Of a stretch of 42,385 nt of DNA, positions 26,697 to 35,140 are shown piece by piece (the stretch's first letter is position 1; every line of letters starts with the position of its first letter). This DNA is from Chromatiaceae bacterium (GTDB lineage Bacteria; Pseudomonadota; Gammaproteobacteria; Chromatiales; Chromatiaceae): the NCBI GenBank assembly GCA_013426805.1, contig JACDZG010000059.1, positions 1 to 42,385 on the forward strand. Reading direction: 5' to 3'. The notes below the pieces were generated by a model that was not told the origin of the DNA, ran no database searches, and saw only the letters and a list, made by a program, of their open reading frames with translations. A program made the position numbers and the translations under genes.

Positions 26697-27797
26697 TCAA
26701 CTGAGCGCTGGTCCGGCGTCGGCGGACGCATCGTCCGCGGCCCGGGGCTGTGGCGGCGACTCGGCGATGGCGTCCGGGTGCTTCTTGAGCGCAAAGTCGG
26801 CGATGCGCCCAAGCACGGTCGTTTGCGCCGCGGCATCGCCCCCGGCCAGGCACAGGACGGCGCGCACCAGGTCGAGATATTCCGCCTGGCCCGGCAGCGG
26901 CAGGCGCCGGGCCTGTTCGGCGGCCTGGCGATCGAGGATGAGCAGCTCGGCCGCCCGCGCCAACAGGGGGTCGCCGGCCGTCTCCGCGGACGCCCCGCGT
27001 CGTGCCCCGAAGTGTGCACGACCGCGCTCCATCAGCACCCGCTTGAAGGCCTCCGGCGCGTCCTTGGCGCTGGGCAGGCGCAGGTGCAGGACCATGCAGC
27101 GGCGCAAAAAGGCGTCGGGCAGGGCGCGCTCCTCGTTGGTGGTGACGATCACCAGCGGGGCGACGCCGGTCGCGACCACGTCGCGCGCGCTGCCCAAGGG
27201 GCGGAACTGGCCGGTACCCAGGGCCTCCAGCAGGCCGTTGGGCACGTCGGACTCGGCCTTGTCGATCTCGTCGATGAGGACGACGCAGCCGTTGGCCGGA
27301 TCGCAGCGGCGCGCGGGGTCGGCGCGGCGCGCGGCATCCCCCGCATCCGGCGGCAGCGGATCGGCGGCACCGGCGGCCCGCGCCTGGGTGCACGCACCCG
27401 CCCAATCGAAGGCCCACCAGAGCGGCCCCGGGGCGACATAGACGCTGACCGCGAGACGTTTGCGCAGGGTGCGCCGCGACCGCGCCGGACCATCCCGCAG
27501 CGCGCCCTGAAGCTGTGCCTCGGCCAACCGGGCGACCGCGTCGTAGCGCCACAGCAAGTCGCTCGCTTCGGTGCTTGCATCCACCACCTGCTGGACATAG
27601 GCCCGGCGCAGCACCAGCGCGGCGGCGCGCGCCAACTGGCTCTTGCCGATGCCGGGCTCGCCGCGCAGCAGCAAGGGGCGCTGGGCGGCCAGGGCGGCAT
27701 CGATGGCGGCGATGCTGTCGGCATCGAAGCAGTGAAACTGCCGCGGGCGATTGCCGGCCGCCGGGATCTCCTCGGCATGGCCGGCGGCGATGGGCAT
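26697..27797 (-). CDS. MoxR-type AAA ATPase
   Basis: This 366-aa ATPase has Walker A GEPGIGKS (46-53), Walker B VVLIDEID (172-179) and a sensor-1 strand VTTNEERALPDAFLRRC, with the arginine-finger region of the MoxR/RavA clade. MoxR ATPases act with vWA-domain partners as chaperone-like remodelling machines. Here the next gene encodes a vWA-like protein, so the pair is probably a functional unit. A TTG at 27806 is an alternative start. The upstream peptidase gene ends 12 bp before the ATG, showing tight packing. The C-terminal 80 residues are helical with an Ala/Asp/Pro tail. Confidence 0.85.
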   Translation of the reverse strand: MPIAAGHAEEIPAAGNRPRQFHCFDADSIAAIDAALAAQRPLLLRGEPGIGKSQLARAAALVLRRAYVQQVVDASTEASDLLWRYDAVARLAEAQLQGALRDGPARSRRTLRKRLAVSVYVAPGPLWWAFDWAGACTQARAAGAADPLPPDAGDAARRADPARRCDPANGCVVLIDEIDKAESDVPNGLLEALGTGQFRPLGSARDVVATGVAPLVIVTTNEERALPDAFLRRCMVLHLRLPSAKDAPEAFKRVLMERGRAHFGARRGASAETAGDPLLARAAELLILDRQAAEQARRLPLPGQAEYLDLVRAVLCLAGGDAAAQTTVLGRIADFALKKHPDAIAESPPQPRAADDASADAGPALS

Positions 27798-27809
27798 GAA
27801 GGTCAAGGC

Positions 27810-29372
27810 TCAGTCCTCCAGGGCTTGCAGGATTTGGATGAGGGGCAGGAAATCGCCGTCCTGGCCCTGGGTCAGATCCGGATCATCCGCCAGTTCGAGA
27901 AAGGCAACGGCCGGGAAGCGCGCCTTGAGCAGGCGGATGGTCTCCAGGCAGGCGGTGCGCGCCTCGGACTCCGGCGGCAGTTCAAACAGGTAGTAGTAAC
28001 GGTTGCTGCCGCTGTCCTCCCCGGCCAGGTTCTCCAAGCGTTTGGCCGCCATGCGCAGGACGCTGTCATCGTCCATGCGGTGCTTGCCGCGCAGGGTTGC
28101 CGGTACGAACTCCTCCATACAACGGTAAAAGGCGCTCTCGAAGGCACCCAGGTCGGTGACGGCGAGCTTGCGGCGCAGGTGCGCAGCGAAGCTGTCCGCG
28201 GTGCGGCGACCGTCTGGATCGATCCCGCTGTTGGGCGCGCGCGGCAGTGACAGGACGCCCTCCAGCTCAGCGTCCGGCGCTGGTGGGCGATAGCGCGTCT
28301 CCCGGTGATCGGCACCGGCCAGGACCACCTCCGCGACGCAGCGGGTGGCGACCGGAAAACCGACCAATACGGCGCTCGGGTCAGCGACCTGCCCGATCAG
28401 ACCGTCGACGGCCGTGTGGTCGTAGAGGATGGGCAACAGGCGCTGCACCAGGTCGGCCAAGGCCCGGGCGTCGCGCGGATGATCGGACTTGAGGACGTGA
28501 ATGGCCTTGCGCGCGTGGACCAGCATATGAACGGCATCATGCGCGGCCAGGGCCTGCGCGAGCGGGCCGACGGACCTGGCGGGATCGCGATACAGGCGAC
28601 CCTCGGGCTCGCCGTCCACCAAGCCCTCCAGCGCACCGACCGCGAACGGCGTCTTGCGCAGCGCTCGTTCCAACTCCGCCTGCAACGCGGCGACCCGGTC
28701 ACCGCCCGCGCGATAGCCGATGGCCGTGCGGAAGTCGGGCTCCTGAAGCAATCGCCAGATGGGCAGGGCCATCACCCGGCCGCCGCCAAACCCCGGGGGC
28801 ACCTTGGTCAGCAAGCCGGCGACCCGCGCGCACACCATGACCGGACAGCCGGAGGCGCCCTGCCAATCCACGGGCTTGGCCGCCGGTGCGGCGACGTCCA
28901 GCCACGCCTCTTCGGCGCGGTTCGCGCACTGATAGGTCCGGCCCCGCAGCGGCACGGCCACGCGCGTGTGGTCCTCGCGTTGGCCGATATCGGGAAAGCC
29001 CTCGCTCTCCCACGGCGTGTCGGTCGCGTGGTTGCGTGCGGTGAGTTCGCACCAGCGCGGGACCTCGGGGGGAAAGGCATGCGCGAACACCGCGGCATCG
29101 AGCGCACCGCATCCGGTCTGGGCGGGCGGGTAAAGGATCTGCGTGCGTTTGACTTTGGTCCATTCACCAGGCGCCTTGCCGCTCGTGCGCCAATGATGCC
29201 AACGGACTTCGAAGTCGGCGTGAAGATCGAGCGACTCGTCCAAGAGGACGTGGCCGGCGGTGAGGATGCGGTCTTTGGCAATAGGGATACCCGTGCCGAT
29301 GCGGCCGGATCCGCTGCCGTCGGCCAGGGGCACGAAGATCTCGATCAACAGATCTTTGAAGTTGGTTTCCAC
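27810..29372 (-). CDS. trypsin-like serine peptidase with large C-terminal region
   Basis: This 520-aa protein starts at a GTG (29372) with AGGAGA about 11 bases upstream; the longer frame is a shadow of the preceding gene. The S1 peptidase triad is intact: His41 (LTAGHV), Asp92 (GALDAAVF) and Ser174 (GASGCPV). There is no signal peptide, so it is cytoplasmic, unlike secreted trypsins. Residues about 220-520 are an unrecognised, mainly helical region with a charged YYYLFELPPESEART-like block near its end. In known conflict loci such peptidases are effectors whose partner regions respond to an NTPase switch. That role is inferred here from the neighbours. Confidence 0.82.
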   Translation of the reverse strand: METNFKDLLIEIFVPLADGSGSGRIGTGIPIAKDRILTAGHVLLDESLDLHADFEVRWHHWRTSGKAPGEWTKVKRTQILYPPAQTGCGALDAAVFAHAFPPEVPRWCELTARNHATDTPWESEGFPDIGQREDHTRVAVPLRGRTYQCANRAEEAWLDVAAPAAKPVDWQGASGCPVMVCARVAGLLTKVPPGFGGGRVMALPIWRLLQEPDFRTAIGYRAGGDRVAALQAELERALRKTPFAVGALEGLVDGEPEGRLYRDPARSVGPLAQALAAHDAVHMLVHARKAIHVLKSDHPRDARALADLVQRLLPILYDHTAVDGLIGQVADPSAVLVGFPVATRCVAEVVLAGADHRETRYRPPAPDAELEGVLSLPRAPNSGIDPDGRRTADSFAAHLRRKLAVTDLGAFESAFYRCMEEFVPATLRGKHRMDDDSVLRMAAKRLENLAGEDSGSNRYYYLFELPPESEARTACLETIRLLKARFPAVAFLELADDPDLTQGQDGDFLPLIQILQALED

Positions 29373-29448
29373 GACTGGCCGGTCTCCTGGCGCGTCCCGA
29401 TCAGGGGCGGTTCGAGAATGCGTTGCAGCAGTCCTGGGGCCGCGTTGT

Positions 29449-29763
29449 TTAATCTGGTCTTGGGGTCGGCCCGGAGTGGATCTTGACGTCGGATCGACCC
29501 TGTCGATCGACGACCTTGAGCTTGAGCTTGACCTTCTGCGTGCTGACCTCGGAGTCCTTGAGCTTGGCACTGGCATCGAGTACCCAAAACTTGATCCCGA
29601 CGCCGCCCTCGGCCTCCTGGGTGGCCGCGATCTGCAGCTCGACCTCGATATCCTCGATCTGAAAAAGCAGCGCGCTGCCGGCACCCGCTCCTTGCGCCTG
29701 GAGCAGTTCCGTACGCAACTCGCCGAGCATTGCGGCCAAGGGAATCTGACTCTTCACGTTCAT
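29449..29763 (-). CDS. Trypco2-domain (trypsin-co-occurring) small protein
   Basis: This 104-aa protein starts at ATG 29763 with a GAGG ribosome site. The N-terminal helix (IPLAAMLGELRTELLQAQ) is followed by alternating strands (ALLFQIEDIEVELQIAATQ, IKFWVLDASAKL, QKVKLKLKVVD). This agrees with the Trypco2 domain that repeatedly neighbours trypsin-like peptidases in conflict systems. It is the first gene of the minus-strand unit, 76 bp ahead of the peptidase. It may be an adaptor or inhibitor of the peptidase; this is not shown by sequence. Confidence 0.75.
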   Translation of the reverse strand: MNVKSQIPLAAMLGELRTELLQAQGAGAGSALLFQIEDIEVELQIAATQEAEGGVGIKFWVLDASAKLKDSEVSTQKVKLKLKVVDRQGRSDVKIHSGPTPRPD

Positions 29764-29892
29764 CGATCAACCTCGGGCTGGAAAACATTGGGGCGGCTAG
29801 TGTAGCGCACGGCAGCGACAGGATAGGGCTCAAGGGGCCTTCCGATTTCTGCCATCCCACCGTCATTCTCGCTAGGCTTGCTCTGAGCACTT

Positions 29893-30062
29893 AGGTGATT
29901 TCCGAGAAACGATGTACCAACGTGTAGGGGCGACTTTAGTCGCCCCTAAGGCGATTTCCGTGAACAGGCATCCCAACTGCGCATGCGCAGAAAGCCTGTT
30001 GGGTTGTAGGGGCGAATGAATTCGCCCCTACACGGCGGTAGATGCTTTCCCGGAAATCACCT
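29893..30062. mobile_element. MITE-like element with 12-bp terminal inverted repeats
   Basis: A 170-bp stretch is bounded by AGGTGATTTCCG (29893-29904) and its exact complement (30051-30062). Inside are two hairpins: an 11-bp stem TAGGGGCGACT with 2-nt loop (29925-29948), and an 11-bp stem GTAGGGGCGAA with 4-nt loop (30006-30031). A third, internal GCGATTTCCG copy (29951-29960) lies between them. There is no coding capacity. It looks like a non-autonomous mobile or repeated extragenic element. No target-site duplication could be confirmed. Confidence 0.5.
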
Positions 30063-30136
30063 TGTCATGAACCCGGCCACGGCGCGATCTGCACGGTCGA
30101 CGGTCCGCACAGCGGACCCTACAGGACTTGAAGGTC

Positions 30137-30170
30137 CCCCGTGGGAGCGGCGTCCCGCCGCGATGGGGCC
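30137..30170 (+). repeat. REP-like palindromic repeat, copy 1
   Basis: This repeat reads CCCCGTGGGAGCGGCGTCCC then GCCGCGATGGGGCC. The core GCGGCG-TCC-CGCCGC forms a hairpin. A 34-bp identical copy lies at 42288-42321 and an inverted copy at 30209-30252. Confidence 0.8.
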
Positions 30171-30208
30171 CGGCGCGCAACCCGACGGTTCAGGGTGACC
30201 GCGGCATC

Positions 30209-30252
30209 CATCGCGGCGGGACGCCGCTCCCACGGGGTCGCTGCGCGGCTTT
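30209..30252 (-). repeat. REP-like palindromic repeat, copy 2 (inverted)
   Basis: On the minus strand it carries the same core as copies 1 and 3. It also shares the preceding GCGCAGCGACCC segment with the copy after mfd. Facing copy 1 across 38 bp, it forms a BIME-like pair. Confidence 0.8.
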
Positions 30253-30430
30253 CTAAAGCCTCAGCCTCCGGTTGGGGGGTGGTGCTTCGCCGGATGCGGT
30301 GCGCCGAAGCCACCCCTTCGCGGTCAGCTCGCCGGCGGCTGAAGCCTCGGCCACCCAACTGAATCCTTTATCCGATTACGACAACGACAACGAGTTTATT
30401 CGTTGTTTAACTTAATTTCTGACCTGTTAC
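30253..30430. other. AT-rising intergenic end with imperfect hairpin
   Basis: An imperfect hairpin (about 30276-30316: GGGGTG-GT-GCTTCG against CGAAGCCACCCC) is followed by AT-rich sequence up to the uup stop. No gene or U-tailed terminator for uup was seen. Confidence 0.35.
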
Positions 30431-32341
30431 TTATGCTCCTGAACGCCGGGCTTCCAGTCTTTCCCACCGGGCATAGGCCGCCGCCAATTCGGCCTCCAGT
30501 TCGGCGAGCCGCGCCCTGACGGTGACCACGGCCGCGGCCTCACCGCCCTGGTAAAGCGCGGGATCGGCCAGGCGGGTCTGGAGGGTTCCCTGCTCGGCTT
30601 CCAGCAACTCGATGCGCGCCGGCAGGTCGGCCAATTCCTTCGCTTCTTTGTAGCTGAGCTTGGCGGCGGACGCCTTGGGGGCCGGGGTGGCCGCCTGTGC
30701 GGCTTGGGTCAGGCCGGCGGTCTTGACCGCCGCAGCGGACGGCGGCGGGTCGCGCTGACGCAGCCAGTCCTCATAGCCGCCCACGTAGTCGCGCACCAGG
30801 GCGTCGCCTTCGAAGACCAGTGAACTGGTGACCACATTGTCCAGCAGGGCGCGGTCATGGCTGACCAGGAGAATGGTGCCGGAGAACTCGACCAGCAACG
30901 ACTCCAGCAGTTCCAGCGTCTCGGTGTCGAGGTCGTTGGTGGGCTCGTCGAGCACCAGCAGGTTGGCCGGGCGGGTGAACAGCTTGGCGAGCAGCAGACG
31001 GTTGCGCTCGCCGCCCGAGAGCGCCTTGACCGGCTGGCGGGCGCGCTCCGGACTGAACAGGAAGTCGCGCAGGTACGACAGGACGTGACGGCTCTGCCCG
31101 TCCACCATGACCTGGTCGCTGCCCTCGGCCACGTTATCCTGGACGGTCCACTCCGGATTGAGCTGGGCGCGCAACTGGTCGAAATAGGCGACCTGCAAAT
31201 TGGTGCCGCGGCGAATGGTTCCGGACTGCGGCTCGAGGTCGCCGAGCAGCAGCTTGATCAGGGTGCTCTTGCCGATACCGTTGGGCCCAATGATGCCGAT
31301 CTTGTCGCCGCGCAGAATCAGTGTATTGAGATCCCGCACCACCGGCGCGCCGCCCCAGCCGAAGGTGACGCCGTCGGCCTCCGCTACCAGTCGGCCGGAG
31401 CGCTCACCCTCGGTGAGACGCAGGCGGGCAGCGCCTTGCTGCTCGCGCCGCTCCATGCGCTCGCGGCGCATCGACTCCAGGGCGCGCACCCGACCCTCGT
31501 TGCGCGTGCGCCGCGCCTTGACACCCTGACGGATCCAGACCTCTTCGTCCGCCAGTCGGCGGTCGAAATGCGCATTGGCCAGGGCTTCCGCATGCCGACG
31601 TTCCTCTTGTCGGCGCAGATAGTTGGCATAGTCACCGGGCCAGTCGGTGAGGCACCCGCGGTCCAGTTCCAGGATGCGGGTGGCGACCCGCTGCAAAAAG
31701 CGCCGGTCATGGGTGATAAACAGGAGCGCCCCCTGAAAGTCCTTGAGAAAACCCTCCAGCCAGTCGATCGAGTCGATGTCCAGATGGTTGGTCGGCTCAT
31801 CGAGCATCAGCAGATCCGGCTCCAGCACCAGCGCCTGGGCCAACAGCACCCGCCGCTGGAGTCCGCCGGAGAGATCATTGAAGGCGGCCTCGGCGTTCAG
31901 CCCTAAACGCGAGATGACGCGCTCGGTGCGCTGCTCGATTTCCCAGCCGCCGCGGTCATCCAGTTGTTGCTGAATCTGCGCCAGGCGCGTCAGGTCATCG
32001 GCCTGGGCCCCCGCCGTCAGGTGGTGCGACAGGTGGAAATACTCCCGCATCAATGCGCCGAGATCGCCGAGCCCCTCGGCCACCAGATCGAAAACGCTCG
32101 CGTCCTCATGACGGGGGATCTCCTGCGCCAACCGCGCCACCCGCAGGCCCTGCACGCACCGCACCGCACCGGAGTCGGGCTGGATTTCGCCGGCGATGAT
32201 CTTGAGCAGGGTCGACTTGCCGGCCCCATTGCGTCCGATGAGACAGACCCGCTCACCCTTGTCGATGGCGAATGAACAGTCCTCCAACAAGGGCGGGAGA
32301 CCATAGGAGAGGGCGACCGATTCGATACTCAAAAGACTCAT
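30431..32341 (-). CDS. uup: ABC-F ATPase Uup
   Basis: This 636-aa soluble protein has two ABC domains and no membrane part. Walker A motifs are GRNGAGKS (about 36-43) and GPNGIGKS (about 345), signatures LSGGLQRR and LSGGERNR, and Walker B LLMLDEPTNHLD and LLVLDEPTNDLD. The linker between the domains is Arg/Glu-rich, and a C-terminal coiled coil with a Pro/Ala-rich tether is typical of Uup (E. coli 635 aa). ABC-F proteins act on ribosomes, and Uup is also linked to transposon precise excision and replication-fork intermediates. The ATG at 32341 gives MSLLSIESV; the frame upstream is not conserved. Confidence 0.92.
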   Translation of the reverse strand: MSLLSIESVALSYGLPPLLEDCSFAIDKGERVCLIGRNGAGKSTLLKIIAGEIQPDSGAVRCVQGLRVARLAQEIPRHEDASVFDLVAEGLGDLGALMREYFHLSHHLTAGAQADDLTRLAQIQQQLDDRGGWEIEQRTERVISRLGLNAEAAFNDLSGGLQRRVLLAQALVLEPDLLMLDEPTNHLDIDSIDWLEGFLKDFQGALLFITHDRRFLQRVATRILELDRGCLTDWPGDYANYLRRQEERRHAEALANAHFDRRLADEEVWIRQGVKARRTRNEGRVRALESMRRERMERREQQGAARLRLTEGERSGRLVAEADGVTFGWGGAPVVRDLNTLILRGDKIGIIGPNGIGKSTLIKLLLGDLEPQSGTIRRGTNLQVAYFDQLRAQLNPEWTVQDNVAEGSDQVMVDGQSRHVLSYLRDFLFSPERARQPVKALSGGERNRLLLAKLFTRPANLLVLDEPTNDLDTETLELLESLLVEFSGTILLVSHDRALLDNVVTSSLVFEGDALVRDYVGGYEDWLRQRDPPPSAAAVKTAGLTQAAQAATPAPKASAAKLSYKEAKELADLPARIELLEAEQGTLQTRLADPALYQGGEAAAVVTVRARLAELEAELAAAYARWERLEARRSGA

Positions 32342-32627
32342 GGAGATTCCGGGGGTGGGCCTGGGGCCGCCGACGCGACGGCGCTGAAGTTCGGCAGGGT
32401 ATCCTAAAAACCGCCGCCAGCCATCCGCGACGCCGCGGCGGCCAGGCCCATCACCCGGCGGGACCCGCGTGATCCATGACAAACCGCCGTCACACCCCGG
32501 CGCGGATCGGCTAACATATTGATTGAGTCAAGCCGCGCACCGGCCGCGGCGCGGTTGGTCGCGAGTCCGGCCAACGGCGCCCGCCGCAGACCGCAGCGTC
32601 CCCAATCCACCGACGGATCGCGCACCG

Positions 32628-34619
32628 ATGCCCACGGATCAGTCCGACCAATCACCCCGAACCGACGCTGCACCGGCGGTTATCCTCCGTCAGCGGATCG
32701 ATCTGCTGTACGACGCCGTGCCCCTGTCCCTGTTCGGCGTCAGCGCCGGGGCCATCCTGACCGTCTGGCTGATCTCCCGCGGCGCCCCCGATGGCGTGCA
32801 ATTCGCGTGGCTCGCGACGGCCCTCGCGCTCAGCGCCTTACGACTCCTGGGCTATCTCTACTTCCGCCGCGGCGCGGGTGATCAGGCGCCGGAACGGCTG
32901 CGCCTGACTTGGGCACTGGCCGGCGTGGTCCTCAACGGGTTGGTGTGGGGTTCGACGAGCCTGCTCCTGTTCCCCGCGGGTGACCCGGAGGGTCAGGTGG
33001 TGCTCGCCTTCGTCATCGCGGGCGTCACCGCGGGCGGGGTCAATGCCGTCTCGGTGTTCCTCGTGCCCTCGCTGCTGTTCACCGCGCTGGTGCTGAGCCC
33101 CTTGATCGGGCGCCTGTTGCTGTCCGAGTCCGAACTGGGATCCGGGGTCGCGCTCGCCTGCTTGCTTTATGCACTGTTGCTGGCTTTCTCCGCGACCCGC
33201 TACAACCGCACCCTGATCGACAGCCTGCAAATGCGTCACGCCCGCGAGCAGGCTGAGGCCGACATCGTGCGCCAAGCCTATCACGATCCGCTGACAAACT
33301 TGCCGAATCGGCGGATGCTGCTGGAGTACCTGCATCAGGACTTAGCCCTGGCACGCCGCCACGGCCACCTCGGGGCGCTCGTGTTCCTCGATCTGGACCG
33401 CTTCAAGACCGTCAACGACTCGCTGGGGCATCAGATCGGGGACGGGCTGCTGCAAGCCGCGGCGGCGCGCCTGCGCGGCGAGATCAAGGACGGCGACACG
33501 GCCAGCCGACTCGGCGGTGACGAGTTCGTACTGCTGTTTACCGAGTTGTCGAAGGACCCGGTGGAAGCCGCTTATCTGGCCCGTCAGGCCGCCGAGCAAG
33601 TCCGCCTGGCGTTGGCCGAACCCTACCGGATCGACGGCCACGATTTGCATGTCAGCGCCAGCATCGGCATCGCCCTCTATCCGAGCGACGGCGACGACCC
33701 GGACGCCCTGCTGCGGGCCGCGGACACGGCGATGTACCGGGCCAAGGAAGCCGGCCGCAACGCCGTCCGCTTCTTTCTCCCGGAGATGCAGGCGGCCGCG
33801 GTGGCGCGTATGGAACTGGAACGTGCGCTGCGCCTCGCACTGACCAACAATGCCTTGGAGCTGCATTTCCAGCCCCAAATCGATGGATTCGGGCGGGTGA
33901 TCGGCGCCGAAGCCTTGGCGCGCTGGCCGGGATCGGGACTCACCGACGTGTCGCCCGAGGAATTCGTCCCGGTCGCGGAGGAGAGCGGCCTGGTCTATGC
34001 GTTCGGGGATTGGGTGCTGGAACAGGCCTGCGCGGCCATGGGGACGATCCGCGCCGCCCCCGGCGGAGCCCGTATCCAACGCCTGGGGGTGAACGTGAGT
34101 CCGCGCTATTTCAGGCGTCCGAGCTTTGCCGAGGATCTGGAATTCCTCATGCACCACCATGAGGTCGAGCCCTCGGCGATCGAGCTGGAGATCACCGAGC
34201 GCACCCTGGTCGAGGACATCGAGGACACCACCGCCAAAATGGAGCGGCTGCGTGCCGTCGGCGTGCGCTTCGCGATCGACGACTTCGGCACCGGCTATTC
34301 TTCGCTTGCCTATCTCAAGCGGCTGCCGGTGGACTCACTGAAGATCGACCGGTCGTTCGTGCGCGATCTGCTCTCCGACGCGTCCGCCGCCGTCATCGTG
34401 ACCGCCATCCTGGACCTCGCACGGCACTTGGGCCTCAAAGTGGTGGCGGAGGGGGTGGAGACCCCGGAGGCCCACGCCTTCCTGCTCGGACACCGGTGCG
34501 ACGAGTTCCAGGGGTTCTTGTTCCATCGACCGATGACGCTGCCGGATTTCCTCAACCTCATCGCCGCCGCCCCGGCCGGCGGGCAGATGCGGCTTTCTCC
34601 AATATCATCAACAGGGTGA
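32628..34619 (+). CDS. membrane GGDEF-EAL cyclic-di-GMP enzyme
   Basis: This is a 663-aa protein. About six N-terminal hydrophobic helices (30-190) precede a GGDEF domain (about 210-385) and an EAL domain (about 395-650). The GGDEF motif is intact (296-300), but the product-inhibition site is KxxD (287-290) instead of RxxD. The EAL motif (428-430), DDFGTGYSSL and the EGVET loop are all present, so phosphodiesterase activity is expected. The net direction cannot be read. The ATG at 32628 was chosen over an upstream TTG at 32523. The gene is divergent from uup and five bases from the protease gene downstream. Confidence 0.88.
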   Translation: MPTDQSDQSPRTDAAPAVILRQRIDLLYDAVPLSLFGVSAGAILTVWLISRGAPDGVQFAWLATALALSALRLLGYLYFRRGAGDQAPERLRLTWALAGVVLNGLVWGSTSLLLFPAGDPEGQVVLAFVIAGVTAGGVNAVSVFLVPSLLFTALVLSPLIGRLLLSESELGSGVALACLLYALLLAFSATRYNRTLIDSLQMRHAREQAEADIVRQAYHDPLTNLPNRRMLLEYLHQDLALARRHGHLGALVFLDLDRFKTVNDSLGHQIGDGLLQAAAARLRGEIKDGDTASRLGGDEFVLLFTELSKDPVEAAYLARQAAEQVRLALAEPYRIDGHDLHVSASIGIALYPSDGDDPDALLRAADTAMYRAKEAGRNAVRFFLPEMQAAAVARMELERALRLALTNNALELHFQPQIDGFGRVIGAEALARWPGSGLTDVSPEEFVPVAEESGLVYAFGDWVLEQACAAMGTIRAAPGGARIQRLGVNVSPRYFRRPSFAEDLEFLMHHHEVEPSAIELEITERTLVEDIEDTTAKMERLRAVGVRFAIDDFGTGYSSLAYLKRLPVDSLKIDRSFVRDLLSDASAAVIVTAILDLARHLGLKVVAEGVETPEAHAFLLGHRCDEFQGFLFHRPMTLPDFLNLIAAAPAGGQMRLSPISSTG

Positions 34620-34624
34620 CTCTG

Positions 34625-35044
34625 ATGGGCGAAGTACGGGCAAGCGCGCGGTTGCGCAATTTTCTGGATGTCGGGCTGGCCGAGCGGGGCGAGGGTGACA
34701 TGGCGGCAATTCCCGCCAGCATCCGTGACTGTCTGGTGGATACCGGGGCGGTGATGGTCTTGCTGCCGCAGGACGAGGTGGGAAAGCTCGGGCTGCTGCG
34801 GGGAGATCGGGTCATCGTCACTTACGCGGATGAGCGTAAGGAAGAACTGCCCACCGCCCGTGGTCTCGAGATTCAGATTCTGGGCCGCACGATGGTCACG
34901 GATTGCGTCGTCGGCCCGCCACTGTGCGAACCGCTGATCGGTCAACTTGTACTCGAACAACTGGATCTGGTCGTCGATTGTGGACGCAAGACCCTCACTC
35001 CCAGGCCGGAATCGCCAAATCTGCCCTTACTCAAGCTGAAGTAG
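34625..35044 (+). CDS. retropepsin-like (clan AA) aspartic protease
   Basis: This 139-aa protein contains the catalytic motif DTGA with Asp39 (CLVDTGAVMVLLP), a beta-rich core and a late LIGQLVLEQLDLVVD segment matching the second psi-loop of single-domain retropepsin-like proteases, which work as dimers. The substrate is unknown. The ATG has AGGGTGA about nine bases upstream inside the end of the GGDEF-EAL gene, only five bases after its stop, so the two are probably co-translated. A transposon or viral origin is not indicated. Confidence 0.78.
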   Translation: MGEVRASARLRNFLDVGLAERGEGDMAAIPASIRDCLVDTGAVMVLLPQDEVGKLGLLRGDRVIVTYADERKEELPTARGLEIQILGRTMVTDCVVGPPLCEPLIGQLVLEQLDLVVDCGRKTLTPRPESPNLPLLKLK

Positions 35045-35140
35045 GCGCCTGGTCCCCGTGACAGCCGCCGCCCTTGCTGCGAAGATTGGCGCCCTAGACT
35101 TGCCGCGCGCCCACCCGCAGACCACCCAGAGCCCCGCGCC

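Noticed and set aside
30137-30252. CRISPR-like array suggested by repeated palindromes
   Set aside because: There are only two units in opposite orientation with no regular spacers and no cas genes; they fit REP elements.
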